Source of the DNA: JAJXWB01 sp037044955
Lineage (GTDB): Bacteria; Pseudomonadota; Alphaproteobacteria; Rhizobiales; Beijerinckiaceae
Length of the DNA stretch: 64,000 nucleotides
Direction of reading: 5' to 3'
Assembly: GCA_037044955.1 (NCBI GenBank)
Contig: JBAOHX010000004.1
Coordinates: 310,001-374,000, forward strand
Made by a program: the position numbers and the translations under genes. Below are positions 27,807-39,207 of the stretch, piece after piece. Positions within the stretch are counted from its first letter, which is position 1. Every line of letters starts with the position of its first letter. The notes below the pieces were generated by a model that ran no database searches, was not told where the DNA came from, and saw only the letters and a list, made by a program, of their open reading frames with translations.

Positions 27807-29477
27807 TCAGAACTTGAGAGGCGGCGGTTCGTCGGAGCCGGGCGCCGGCGCGATCTGCTGGAACTGCTGGTCGATCTGCTTCTGGTCGAGCTTCACGTCG
27901 CCGGCCTTGTAGACCATGACCATCGCGGGAATCGCCACCACCAGCGCCACCATGATGAGCTGGATGACGACGAAGGGGATGGCGCCCATGTAGATCTGGC
28001 CGGTCGTGACCGGCGCGGTTTTCTTGCCTGTCACGCGGTCGATGAAGTCGGTGACCGGCGCGACCGAGCGCAGATAGAACAGCGCGAATCCGAACGGCGG
28101 ATGCATGAAGCTCGTCTGCATGTTGACGCCGAGGATGACGCCGAACCAGATGAGGTCGATGCCGAGCTTTTCGGCGGCAGGCCCGAGCAGCGGGATGACG
28201 ATGAAGGCGAGCTCGAAGAAATCGAGGAAGAAGGCGAGGAAGAAGACGAACAGGTTGACGAAGATCAGGAAGCCGATCTGCCCGCCCGGCAGCGAGGTGA
28301 GCATGTGCTCGACCCAGGTGTGGCCGTTGACGCCGTAGAAGGTCAGCGAGAACACGCGCGCGCCGAGCAGGATGAACACGACGAAGGACGAGAGTTTCGC
28401 GGTCGTGTCCATCGCCTGCTTGAGCAGATCGATCGACAGGCGCCGCTTGGCGATTGCGAGCAGCAAGGCGCCGAGCGCGCCCATCGCGCCGCCTTCGGTC
28501 GGTGTGGCGATGCCGACGAAGATCGTGCCGAGAACGAGGAAGATCAGCGCCAGCGGCGGCACCAGCACAATGACGACCTGCGAGGCGAGGCGCGACAACA
28601 TGCCGAGCTTCAGCGTCTCGTTGATGAGCGCAAGACCATAGGCGAAGACGATGGCGATCGTTCCCGCCCAGATGGCCGCGTTGTCCGACGGCATGTTGGG
28701 ATGGGAATGCGCAAGCCACTGCGTCGCGGCGTAGAAGACGCCGGCCGACGCGGCGATGAGCACGAGCAGCGAGCCGACGCCGGAGCCGAGCGTGCGCGCT
28801 TCCTTCGGCAGCGCGGGCGCGGCGTCCGGTTTCACGATCGTGACGAGGAACACGTACCCCGCGTACAGCGCCGAGAGCACGAGGCCCGGAATCATCGCGC
28901 CCTTGTACATGTCGCCGACCGAGCGGCCGAGCTGGTCGGCGGTGACGATGAGAACGAGCGAGGGCGGGATGATCTGCGCCAGCGTGCCGGAGGCCGCGAT
29001 CACGCCGGCGGCCAGCCGCCGGTCGTAGCCGTAGCGCAGCATGATGGGCAGCGAGATCAGGCCCATCGAGATCACGGAAGCCGCCACCACGCCGGTCGTC
29101 GCCGCCAGCAGCGCGCCGACAAAGATGACCGCATAGGCGAGGCCGCCGCGCACGGGCCCGAACAATTGCCCGATCGTGTCGAGCAGGTCTTCCGCCATGC
29201 CCGAGCGCTCGAGAATGAGCCCCATGAATGTGAAGAATGGAATGGCGAGCAGCGTATCGTTGTTCATGACGCCGAACACGCGCTCGGGCAGGGCGGCGAG
29301 CAGGTTCCAGTCGAGGCTGATGCTGCCGCCCGACAGCGGCGCGAGCTCGACGCCGATCATGAAGTAGAAGAGCCCGACCGCTGCGAGCGAGAAGGCGACG
29401 GGATAGCCGAGCAGCAGCACGACGACGAGCGAGGCGAACATGATCGGCGCCATGTTCTGCGCGATGAAATGGGCCAT
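27807..29477 (-). CDS. TRAP transporter large permease (DctM type)
   Basis: A 556-residue inner-membrane transport subunit of a TRAP transporter with many hydrophobic spans. Seen: LLLGYPVAFSLAAVGLFYF, the duplicated DctM motifs FFTFMGLILERSGMAEDLLDTI and TGVVAASVISMGLISLPIMLRYGYD, GTLAQIIPPSLVLIV, and GIATPTEGGAMGALGALLLA. The tail after about residue 525 is polar and proline-rich. I start at the ATG at 29477 with GAGGAG upstream; the longer frame to 29522 overlaps the small-subunit gene. It should work with the small permease and the binding protein at 26616. Confidence 0.88.
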   Translation of the reverse strand: MAHFIAQNMAPIMFASLVVVLLLGYPVAFSLAAVGLFYFMIGVELAPLSGGSISLDWNLLAALPERVFGVMNNDTLLAIPFFTFMGLILERSGMAEDLLDTIGQLFGPVRGGLAYAVIFVGALLAATTGVVAASVISMGLISLPIMLRYGYDRRLAAGVIAASGTLAQIIPPSLVLIVTADQLGRSVGDMYKGAMIPGLVLSALYAGYVFLVTIVKPDAAPALPKEARTLGSGVGSLLVLIAASAGVFYAATQWLAHSHPNMPSDNAAIWAGTIAIVFAYGLALINETLKLGMLSRLASQVVIVLVPPLALIFLVLGTIFVGIATPTEGGAMGALGALLLAIAKRRLSIDLLKQAMDTTAKLSSFVVFILLGARVFSLTFYGVNGHTWVEHMLTSLPGGQIGFLIFVNLFVFFLAFFLDFFELAFIVIPLLGPAAEKLGIDLIWFGVILGVNMQTSFMHPPFGFALFYLRSVAPVTDFIDRVTGKKTAPVTTGQIYMGAIPFVVIQLIMVALVVAIPAMVMVYKAGDVKLDQKQIDQQFQQIAPAPGSDEPPPLKF

Positions 29478-29487
29478 GGCTCGCTCC

Positions 29488-30036
29488 TCAGCCTTCGACG
29501 CCGTGGCCGCGCGCGCCTTCATGCGGATCGGGGATCATCCCCCGCATGACCGCGACGCGCTTGATGAATTCCGATACGCCCTGGATCAGCAGGATGGCGA
29601 AGCCGACGGGGATCATCAGCTTGGCCGGCCACACGATCAGGCCGCCGGCGCTCGACGAATATTCCTTTTCGGCGAAGGAGCGCAGGAAGAAAGGCGCGCC
29701 CAGATAGATCATCACGACGCTGAAGGTTCCGAGAAAGAAAACGTGCCCGATGAGTTCGATCGTGTTGCGGAGCCCCTTGGGCAGATGCGAGTTCACGATG
29801 TCGATCTTGATGTGTTCGTTCTTGAGCAGCGTATAGCCGGCGCCGAGCAGGAAGACCGCGCCGAACAGGTACCATTGCAGCTCGAGCCATGCATTCGAGC
29901 TGATGTTGAACGCGAAGCGGATGATGGCGTTGATCGACGAGACGAGGACGGCCGCCAGAATCAGCCAGCTCAACGCCTTGCCGAACCGTTCCTGGAAGGA
30001 ATCGATGGCGCGGCTGATGCTCAGAAGAAAATCCAT
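29488..30036 (-). CDS. TRAP transporter small permease (DctQ type)
   Basis: A 182-residue four-span membrane subunit. Seen: an amphipathic start, a first span around residues 22-42 (SWLILAAVLVSSINAII), the family motif ELQWYLFGAVFLLGAGYTLLKNEHIKIDIV, and a last span near residue 135-155. The ATG at 30036 follows AAGGGGAG; a longer frame to 30153 has no ribosome site. The large-subunit gene starts 10 bp beyond its stop. Confidence 0.87.
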   Translation of the reverse strand: MDFLLSISRAIDSFQERFGKALSWLILAAVLVSSINAIIRFAFNISSNAWLELQWYLFGAVFLLGAGYTLLKNEHIKIDIVNSHLPKGLRNTIELIGHVFFLGTFSVVMIYLGAPFFLRSFAEKEYSSSAGGLIVWPAKLMIPVGFAILLIQGVSEFIKRVAVMRGMIPDPHEGARGHGVEG

Positions 30037-30155
30037 CCGGCTCCCCTTGTCGCCTGTCGCAGCCGGTTCCTCCCGGCTTTTGCCATGTCGCAGGCTCGAG
30101 ACCAGATGCTTATCATCCGAACGCAGGCCCCGCCAGACGCCTCGTGCGGCCAAGC

Positions 30156-30212
30156 GGCGTCAGCCGCCGGTCACGCTCATGTGAGGCGTCAGCCGCCGGT
30201 CACGCTCATGTG
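30156..30212. repeat. Tandem duplication of the moaA 3' end
   Basis: A 28-bp unit beginning GGCGTCAGCCGCCGGTCACG occurs twice in a row (30156-30183 and 30185-30212), 29 bp apart. It covers the last codons and stop of moaA (minus strand), so a second copy of the HMSVTGG tail coding sequence follows the real stop. Confidence 0.85.
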
Positions 30213-31223
30213 GCGCGCGAGCGCCGGCTGGCGCGTCGTGCGGTCGATGATGAAGTCGTGCCCTTTCGGCTTGCGCCGGATCGCCGCCTCGATCGCCTCG
30301 TGCAGCAGTTCGTCGGTCGGCGAGGCGCGCAGGGGGCCGCGCAGGTCGGCGGCGTCCTCCTGGCCGAGGCACATGTAGAGCGTGCCGGTGCAGGTCACGC
30401 GCACGCGATTGCAGCTCTCGCAGAAATTATGGGTCAGCGGCGTGATGAAGCCGATGCGCCCGCCGGTCTCCGCCGCCCTGTAGTAGCGGGCGGGCCCGCC
30501 GGTCGAATAGTCGGTGGCTTCGAGCGTGAATTGCTCGGACAGCTTGGCGCGCACTTCGCTCAAGGGCCAGTACTGGTCGAAGCGCTCGCCCTCGACGTCG
30601 CCGAGCGGCATGACCTCGATGAAGGTCATGTCCATGCCGCGCCCATGCGCGAATTTCACGAGGTCGAAGACTTCCCGCTCGTTCACGCCCTTCAGCGCCA
30701 CGGCGTTGATCTTGACCGCTAGCCCCGCCTTTTGCGCCGCGTCGAGGCCGGCGAGCACGACCGAAAGATCGCCGCGCCGCGTGATCTCGCGGAATTTGGC
30801 GGCATCGAGCGTGTCGATCGAGACGTTGATGCGCTTCACGCCGCAATCGGCGAGTTCGCCGGCATAGCGCGAGAGCAGCGAGCCGTTGGTGGTGAGCGTC
30901 AGCTCCTTCAGCTCGCCCGAGTCGAGATGCCGCGACAGCCGCCGGAACAGGGTCATGATGTCGCGCCGGACCAGCGGTTCGCCGCCGGTGATGCGCAGCT
31001 TGCGCGTGCCGCGCGCGACGAAGGCCGAGCAGAGGCGGTCCAGTTCCTCCAGGCTCAGCAGGTCGCGCCTGGGCAGGAACTTCATCTCCTCCGACATGCA
31101 GTAGACGCAGCGAAAATCGCAGCGGTCGGTCACGGAGACGCGCACGTAGGTCACCGCCCGGCCGAAGGGATCGACGAGGGCGGGTTGCGACGCATTGACC
31201 GACGGGGTGGCGGACACGTTCAT
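30189..31223 (-). CDS. moaA: GTP 3',8-cyclase MoaA
   Basis: A 344-residue radical SAM enzyme that starts molybdenum cofactor synthesis by converting GTP to 3',8-cyclo-GTP. The N-terminal SAM cluster is CDFRCVYC (C35, C39, C42); the second cluster for GTP is in FCESCNRVRVTCTGTLYMC. RITGGEPLVR, TLTTNGSLL and VSIDTLDAAKF are also present. It ends in the Gly-Gly tail that enters the active site. The start is the ATG at 31223. A short tandem copy of the 3' end follows the stop. It is divergent from the DUF971 gene across 90 bp. Confidence 0.93.
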   Translation of the reverse strand: MNVSATPSVNASQPALVDPFGRAVTYVRVSVTDRCDFRCVYCMSEEMKFLPRRDLLSLEELDRLCSAFVARGTRKLRITGGEPLVRRDIMTLFRRLSRHLDSGELKELTLTTNGSLLSRYAGELADCGVKRINVSIDTLDAAKFREITRRGDLSVVLAGLDAAQKAGLAVKINAVALKGVNEREVFDLVKFAHGRGMDMTFIEVMPLGDVEGERFDQYWPLSEVRAKLSEQFTLEATDYSTGGPARYYRAAETGGRIGFITPLTHNFCESCNRVRVTCTGTLYMCLGQEDAADLRGPLRASPTDELLHEAIEAAIRRKPKGHDFIIDRTTRQPALARHMSVTGG

Positions 31224-31313
31224 GGGCGCCTTATATCCTTGTGACCGGGGAATATATAGCGCCCCGCGACGCGGAAAAGCGGCCTTTGGGCCAAGACCGA
31301 GAGGGAGAGCACA

Positions 31314-31667
31314 ATGGCCGAGCCTTGGCCGAGCGAGATCAGGCTGCACGACAGCGGCGCCCGTCTGACCATCCAGTTCGACGACGCCTCCAACTACGAC
31401 TATTCGGCCGAATACCTGCGCGTCGAAAGCCCCAGCGCCGAAGTGCAGGGCCACAGCGCCGCCGAGCGGAAGACCATCGGCGGCAAGAAGAACGTGCGGA
31501 TCAAGGAAATCGCGCCGGTCGGCAATTACGCGATCCGGCTGGAGTTCGACGACGGGCACAATACCGGGATTTTCTCGTGGAAATATCTGGCCGAGCTCGG
31601 CCGCGACCATGACGCGATCTGGAGCCGCTACGTGGCGGCGCTGGCGGAGAAGGGCCTGACGCGCTGA
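31314..31667 (+). CDS. DUF971 domain protein (GBBH-like N-terminal domain)
   Basis: A 117-residue protein of the DUF971 family, which matches the N-terminal domain of gamma-butyrobetaine hydroxylase. Seen: PSEIRLHDSGARLTIQF, YLRVESPSAEVQGH, VRIKEIAPVGNYAIRLEFDDGHNTGIFSWKYL. Members occur as stand-alone proteins next to molybdenum cofactor or iron-sulfur genes, as here beside moaA. A GAGGGAGAGC ribosome site precedes the ATG. A two-way terminator follows. Confidence 0.87.
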   Translation: MAEPWPSEIRLHDSGARLTIQFDDASNYDYSAEYLRVESPSAEVQGHSAAERKTIGGKKNVRIKEIAPVGNYAIRLEFDDGHNTGIFSWKYLAELGRDHDAIWSRYVAALAEKGLTR

Positions 31668-31685
31668 AGGCGCGCCGAAACGAAA

Positions 31686-31714
31686 AAGGCCCGGACGTCG
31701 GTCCGGGCCCTTTG
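31686..31714. terminator. Bidirectional rho-independent terminator
   Basis: A hairpin GGCCCGGAC-GTCG-GTCCGGGCC sits between AAAAA and CCCTTT flanks, between the convergent DUF971 and L,D-transpeptidase genes. Its stem is identical to that of the terminator at 27738. Confidence 0.8.
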
Positions 31715-31745
31715 TGCGTTTGCTTGTCGTTTTCTGCGGCGCCTC

Positions 31746-32345
31746 TCAGCGCATCACGACGACCTTGGTGCCGACGCTGACGCGGTTGTAGAGGTCGACC
31801 ACGTCGTCGTTGGTCATGCGGATGCAGCCCGACGACACCGCCTGGCCGATCGTCTCCGGCTCGTTGGAGCCGTGGATGCGGTAGAGCGTGCCGCCGAGAT
31901 ACATGGCGCGCGCGCCGAGCGGGTTGTCGAGGCCGCCCTTCATGTGGCGCGGCAGGTCGGGACGGCGGCGCAGCATCTGCGCCGGCGGCGTCCAGTCCGG
32001 CCACTCGCGCTTCATGGCGACCGTCTTGGTTCCACCCCATTCGAAGCCGGGACGGCCGACGCCGACGCCGTACTTGATCGCCTGTCCGCCGGGCAGGACG
32101 TAATAGAGGCGGCGCTCGGCCGTCGAGATCACGATGGTGCCGGGCGCGTACTTGCCGCTGAAGTAGACGGTCTCGCGCGGGATGGCGGTGGCCAGCGGAC
32201 GGCCGCCGGCGCCGAGCGCGCCGGGGCTTTGCACCAGCGGCTGATGGGTCAGGGGATCGTATTCCACGCCCGGGGCCGCGGTGGCGACGCTGGCCGCCAG
32301 AAGGCCGGTCAGCGCGCAGGCATATGCGATGATCTGTCGCCGCAT
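31746..32345 (-). CDS. L,D-transpeptidase (YkuD domain), secreted
   Basis: A 199-residue periplasmic enzyme that makes 3-3 peptidoglycan cross-links or links proteins to the wall. A signal peptide (MRRQIIAYACALTGLLAASVATA) leads to a YkuD domain with RRLYYVLPGGQAIKYGVGVGR and the catalytic HGSNEPETIG...VSSGCIRMTNDDVVDLY, where the cysteine in SSGC is the nucleophile. I use the ATG at 32345, where the signal peptide begins; the frame is open upstream to 32489. It ends within 30 bp of the terminator. Confidence 0.9.
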   Translation of the reverse strand: MRRQIIAYACALTGLLAASVATAAPGVEYDPLTHQPLVQSPGALGAGGRPLATAIPRETVYFSGKYAPGTIVISTAERRLYYVLPGGQAIKYGVGVGRPGFEWGGTKTVAMKREWPDWTPPAQMLRRRPDLPRHMKGGLDNPLGARAMYLGGTLYRIHGSNEPETIGQAVSSGCIRMTNDDVVDLYNRVSVGTKVVVMR

Positions 32346-32531
32346 GAGTGGTTCCTTATCTGTAGACACCGGGCGCCGCTCATGCGGACAGCCTGATTCC
32401 GGCCGTATTCTGGCCAATGGACCCTTGGGTTGCAACGACGCGCAGCTAGAGCTCCGCCGGGTTTCGGCAGGCCGTGTCGCGTGGGACACACCGGCCGCCC
32501 GTATCGACGGCCATGCGGCCTTTTGGCGCGA

Positions 32532-34160
<1,629 letters not shown>

Positions 34161-34358
34161 GGTTTGCTCCCCGGTCTCTTCGTTTCTTCAGACCGTCCGA
34201 CAATCTTGCGCGGTCCGATTGTTGGCAGGACGATAGGAGCGCCCGAGCCGCGCCGTCAACGCCGGATGCGCAAACGCGACGCGCGCGCGGACGCCGCGTG
34301 CGCAAACGCGCATCGCGCAGCGCTGCGGGCGGGCATGAAGGCCGCGAAGGATTTTCCT

Positions 34359-34697
34359 ATGTCTCGCTTCGCCGCGGCAGCGCTGCTCATCATCCTCGTC
34401 GGGCCGGCGGGCGCTGCTGCCGACCGATTTCTTGCTGCGACGCAAGAAGATGCGCGTTGCGGCGCCGAAATCCGCCGCGCCTGGGATATTGTCTCCGTGG
34501 TCGCGGGGCGCGACCGCGGCGGCCCCTATGCGCCGGAGCGCATTTGCGGCGTCCTGCGCGCCAACTTGCGCGACATGAAGGAATTGACCGACATAATGAA
34601 GCGCTGCATGATCGGTCATGCATTGCGCGAAAACGTCGGGCAGATGGAAGCCTCGATGGGGGATGTTCGGGCGGCCATCGCCAGCCGCTGCAACTAA
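34359..34697 (+). CDS. Secreted small hypothetical protein
   Basis: A 112-residue protein with a signal peptide (MSRFAAAALLIILVGPAGAAA) and a helical mature part with three cysteines (DARCGAEI, ERICGVLRA, KRCMIGHAL) plus one near the C-terminus, perhaps two disulfides. The start is chosen for the signal peptide; a weak AAGGA lies upstream. Not recognised. It could be a small periplasmic helical-bundle protein. Confidence 0.6.
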   Translation: MSRFAAAALLIILVGPAGAAADRFLAATQEDARCGAEIRRAWDIVSVVAGRDRGGPYAPERICGVLRANLRDMKELTDIMKRCMIGHALRENVGQMEASMGDVRAAIASRCN

Positions 34698-34780
34698 CGC
34701 GACGCTCGCGCATTTCGTAGCGATAGAATTGCGCTGGCGCCTGCCTATATCGAGCTGTTGTCAACTGATGGGGGGTCGAC

Positions 34781-35260
34781 GTGACAAGCAAATTCGTAGC
34801 GGCTGCATCCTTGTTCGCGCTGGGGCTTTCCGTGCAGGCGGCGCCGGCCGCCGCCGGCCCGTTCACGGGCTACCAGGGGAGCTGGAGCGGGTCCGGCACC
34901 ATCTCGACCAACAACGGCGACGAGCGCATCCGCTGTCGCGCCTCCTACGCCGTCGACGGCACCGGCAGTTCGCTCACCCAGAGATTGACCTGCGCCAGCG
35001 ACAGCTACCGTTTCGTCGTCGTCAGCGACATCATCGCGAACGGGTCGAGCATTTCGGGCACGTGGAGCGAAACGACGCGCTCGCTCAACGGCGCGCTCAG
35101 CGGTTCGGCCGCCGGCGGCCATTACAACGCCCGTGTCTCGGGCGGCGGCTTCAACGCCAATGTCAGCGTCAGTTCCTCGTCCAGCCGGCAGACCGTGGTC
35201 ATTTCCTCCGGCGCTTCGAGCATCCGCCGCGTGTCGATGACGCTTCAGAAGGGCGGCTGA
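34781..35260 (+). CDS. Secreted beta-rich hypothetical protein
   Basis: A 159-residue protein starting at a GTG with GGGGG upstream. It has a signal peptide to about residue 25 (QAAPAAAGP), then a serine/glycine-rich domain with alternating strands (YQGSWSGSGTIST, ISGTWSETTRSLNGALSGSA). Two cysteines (IRCRASY, LTCASDS) may form a disulfide. The pattern is common in rhizobial secreted proteins that read like small beta-barrel or lipocalin-like folds. Function unknown. Its end overlaps the convergent MMPL gene by 16 nt. Confidence 0.7.
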   Translation: MTSKFVAAASLFALGLSVQAAPAAAGPFTGYQGSWSGSGTISTNNGDERIRCRASYAVDGTGSSLTQRLTCASDSYRFVVVSDIIANGSSISGTWSETTRSLNGALSGSAAGGHYNARVSGGGFNANVSVSSSSSRQTVVISSGASSIRRVSMTLQKGG

Positions 35261-37639
35261 CCGGATCGTTTCGCCGCCGCGCGCGCCAGAAAGGCGATGG
35301 ACGGCCGCAGGATCAGGAAATCCGCGGTCAGGGCCGCCAGCATGGAAAATGCGCTGAGCCAGCCGAACAGCCGCAGCGAGGGCAGGTCGGACAGGACCGT
35401 CACGGCAAGGCCGCAGGCGAGCACGACAGTCGTCAGGATCATCGCCGGGCCGACCAGCACCGTGGCGCGCTCGACCGCGACCGCGGGATCGTCGCCCGGC
35501 GCCTGCTCGAGCCGCATGCGATTGAAGAAGTGGATCGTCGCGCTGAGGCCGAGACCGAACGACACGATGAGCGCGACGATGCTGGCGAATTGCAGGCCGA
35601 GCCCGCTGATCTTCAACAGGGCGCCGCAGGCGACGACCGGAAAGATCGCCGGCATGATCGTCGCGGCGCCGACGATGGTCGAGCGGAAGGCGAGGCCGAT
35701 GAACAGCGCGACGAAGGCGAATTCGATGGTCAGTCCGTGCGAGAGCTTGTCGATCATGCCGGCGCTGTTGCGCGCGGCGATGACGGCGAGGCCGGTGACC
35801 GCGATCTGGTAGTTGGGATGGGCCTTGCGCACGGCGTCGAGATTGGCGTCGAGCGTGTTGACGACCGGCAGGAGCTCGCTCGCGTCGATGTCCGGGATGC
35901 GCCCGCTGACAAGCGCCGCATCTTGCGTTTCCGACAGGAAGCGGCGTTGCAGGTGCTTGGGCAGGATGTCGACATATTCCTTCAGCGTCGCGACGTCGGC
36001 GCGGCCCTGCTTCTCGGCCAGCCAGCGCCGCAGCGTCTCCAGCGACCAGACATTGCCGACGCCCGCCTGCTTCTCGACCGCCGCGTGCACCGCCGCGACG
36101 ACTTGCAGCGTCTCGGGCGCATAGAGCGATGCGCCCCTGGGAAATTCGATCAGCACGTCGACGGGGTTGGAGCCCGACAGCTTCTGGTCGAGCCGGCTGC
36201 CGGCCGCGACCGCCTTCTGCTTGTCGGGAACCTGGTCGGCGAGACGATAGCGCGGCTGCAGCGTGGCGTAGACGACGCCGAGCCCGACCACGACGAGGAC
36301 GCCCGCGAGCGTGATGAGATCCGGGCGCGACGTCATGCGCGTGGCGATCGCGCCGCAGAAACGCCGCAGCGCATCGACGCCGATGTCCGAATTCCCGCGC
36401 GTCGCGCGCGAAGTCCGCCTCGCGGCGCACGAACAGGATGCCGAACAGCGGCACGAGGAACAGCACCGTGACGAGCGCGACGGCGGTGGCGATCAGGCCG
36501 GCCTTGCCGAAGACGCGAATGAGGTCGGAATCCGAGATGAGCAGCGCCGCGAAGGACAGGCCCGCCGTCGCGTGGGTGAGCACGCAGGCGGGCCCGACGA
36601 CGAGCACCGCTTCGCGAAACGCGGTGAACTTGTCCTTGCCCTCGATCAGCCGGTCGCGCGCCGCGAAGGTGAGCTGCATCGAGTCCGAGAAGCTGATGAC
36701 CATGATGAGCGGCGTCATCACGTTCAGGAACATGTTCAGCCGGAAGTCGAGCCAGCCGAGCGCGCCGAGCGCCAGCAGGATGGCGGCGAGCGGCGGTCCG
36801 GCCGCCACGATCATGAAGGACACGCGCCGGAAGAAGAGAATGGCGATGAGGCAGCCCGCGACGAAGCCGACGGCGTTGTAGAGGATGCGGTCGCGCTCCA
36901 CGGCGTTGCGGATTTCGAGCTGCATCACCGGCACGCCCGAAAGTTCCGCCGTCAGCCCCGCGCCCTCGAGGTCCTGCGCGATGGTCTTGCGCACTTCCGC
37001 GATGACTTCGGCGAGCCTGTCCTGCGCGGTCGCCTCGGGCTCCAGCGACAGCACCATGAGCGTCAGGTTGCCGTCCTTCGAGATCAGCTTGCCCTGGATG
37101 ATCTCGTTCGCCTTCACGCGCGCGACGAGCTTGGCGAAATCGGCGCCTTGCGGCAGCGTCTCGGGAAAGAGCGGCGGCGGCAGGCCGCCTTTCTCGCCGG
37201 GCTCGCGCGCCGAGAAAATGGAGACGATGCCGCGCGCGCCGTTGACGAGCTGCAGGTCGGTCGCGAGATCGCGCATCTTCTCGAGCGGTTCGCGCTCGAG
37301 CACGGGTCCTTCGATGACGACGAGCACGTCGAACTCGGTCGAGGGAAAGCGCCGCGTCACATCCTCGTATTGACGGAAGGCGGGCGTGTCCGAGCGGAAG
37401 AGCTGCGACAGGGAATCGTCGACCTTCACGCGCATCAGCCCGAAGGCCGCGCCGATGGCGCAAACGAGCGCGAAGACGCCGATGATCCAGGGATGGGCGA
37501 GCGGCACGAGGCCGAGGCGTTCGATGCCGAGCGCAAGGCTCGGCAGGTCGCGCGCCGCGCGAGGCGTCGCGGAATGGTCAGGTTCGGACCTGTGACCCGG
37601 CGATAGCAGCGCGATCCCCCTTCGTCTGCGACAGCGCAC
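35245..37639 (-). CDS. MMPL/RND family lipid transporter (one frameshift)
   Basis: A large inner-membrane RND-superfamily protein of the MMPL type, about 797 residues once corrected, with two repeats of one span, a periplasmic porter domain (FPSTEFDVLVVIEGP in repeat 1; SNPVDVLIEFPRG in repeat 2) and a five-span bundle. Proton-relay-like residues occur in MVISFSDSMQL and the matching FGLGLSATIHFFNRM. An extra base near 36394 splits the two halves, right at their junction. The pattern resembles hopanoid transporter HpnN, but no hopanoid genes are nearby. The start is uncertain; 37639 is the only obvious one in frame. Confidence 0.78.
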
Positions 37640-37777
37640 GGCGCTCTCGGCGAAGGAGCGCTGAACCGGCCGCTAGTCTAGCGCATCCGCAACGGGCGTC
37701 GAGGGCGCCGCGTGGGACGCGCCGGCTGGCGCCGCCCGGCATTCCCTTCTACGCTGTCTCCAACGAAAGGAAGCGCC

Positions 37778-39204
37778 ATGCCGATCAAGGAATACGGCTC
37801 CTACGACGCCGTCGGCCTCGCCGAACTCGTGCGGCGCGGCCAGGCAAGCGCGGAGGAATTGCTGAACGAAGCCGTCGCGCGCACCGACAGGCTCGACCCG
37901 CAGCTCAACGCCGTCGTGGTCAAGCATTACGATTTCGCGCGAAAGCAGATCGAAAGAGGCTTGCCCGACGGCCCCTTCCGCGGCGTGCCGTTCCTGCTGA
38001 AGGACCTCAACCTGCTCGCCGGCACGCGCACGACCTTCGGCGCCTCGCTGAACAAGGACTTTGTCGCCGATCACACGGACACGCTCACGCAGCGCTATCT
38101 CGACGCCGGCCTCGTCATCTACGGCAAGAGCTCCTCGCCCGAATGGGGCCTGATGCCGACGACGGAAACGCGGTTGCACGGCCCGACCCGCAATCCCTGG
38201 AATACCGGGCATTCCTCCGGCGGCTCCTCCGGCGGCGCGGCTGCGGCGGTGGCGGCGCGCATCGTTCCCGTGGCCCATGCGTCGCGACGGCGGCGGTTCG
38301 ATCCGCATTCCAGCCTCCGCCTGCGGCGTCTTCGGCTTGAAACCGACCCGCGCGAGAACGCCGATGGGGCCGGATCGCGGCGAAGGCTGGGGCGGATTTT
38401 CCATCGGCCATGTCGTCTCGCATCAGCGTGCGCGACAGCGCCGCCATGCTGGACGCCACCGAAGGCCCGGAACTCGTCAGCCCCTATCACGCGCCGCCGC
38501 ATGCGCGCGCCTATGCCGACGAGGTGCGGCCGCGAGCCCGGCCGCCTGCGCATCGCCTTCACCGACCGCGCGCCGTCCGGCGACGCCGATCGACCCGGAA
38601 ATAGCCGCCGCCGTGCGCGACGTCGCGAAAATGCTGGAGAAGCTCGGGCACGACGTCGTGGAGAAGGCGCCGGTCCTGCCGGTCTCGCCGGGCGACGCGC
38701 TCGCCGTCATCACCGGCGCGAATACCGCGCTTGCCGTTCGCCTCGCCGAACAGCAACTCGGCCGCAAGGCGACCGAGGAAGAATTCGAGAAGCTGACGCT
38801 GGTCACCGCGCATAATGCCGGCAAGCGCACGTCCATCGATTATGTCGCGGCCCAGCTCGACGCCTTCCGCATTGCGCGCGCGCTCGCGGAATTCTTCACC
38901 GATATCGACGTGATGCTGCAGCCGACATTATGCCTGCCGCCGCTGAAGCTGGGCCAGCTCGACACGATGGGCGACCTCAAGACGATCGCCGCGACGCTCG
39001 CCGCCTACATGCCGGGCACCGCCATGTTCAACATGTCCGGCCAGCCCGCCATGTCCGTGCCGCTCGCCTGGAACAAGGCGGGCCTGCCGCTCGGCATGAT
39101 GTTCGCGGGCGCGCTTCGGCGACGAGGCGACGCTGTTCCGGCTCGCCGCGCAACTCGAGCAGGAGCGGCCGTGGAAGGACCGCAAGCCGGGGGTGTGCGC
39201 GTAG
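37778..39204 (+). pseudogene. Amidase-signature enzyme broken by five single-base insertions
   Basis: Amidase-signature family (GatA-like) hydrolase, about 473 residues when corrected. The catalytic lysine is in GVPFLLKDLNLLAG and the two serines in NTGHSSGGSSGGAAAAVAA and DGGGSIRIPASACGVFGLKPTR. Extra bases break the frame near 38285 (TCG-C-GAC), 38413 (TCG-C-ATC), 38530 (CGG-C-CGC), 38585 (GGC-G-ACG) and 39113 (GCG-C-TTC). No stop-creating substitutions are seen in the corrected frame, so artefact is possible. It converges with a thioesterase gene 3 bp away. Confidence 0.75.
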
Positions 39205-39207
39205 CCG

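Noticed and set aside
28101..29549. 482-codon plus-strand ORF opposite the TRAP permease
   Set aside because: Highly charged low-complexity translation typical of antisense to a membrane protein gene.
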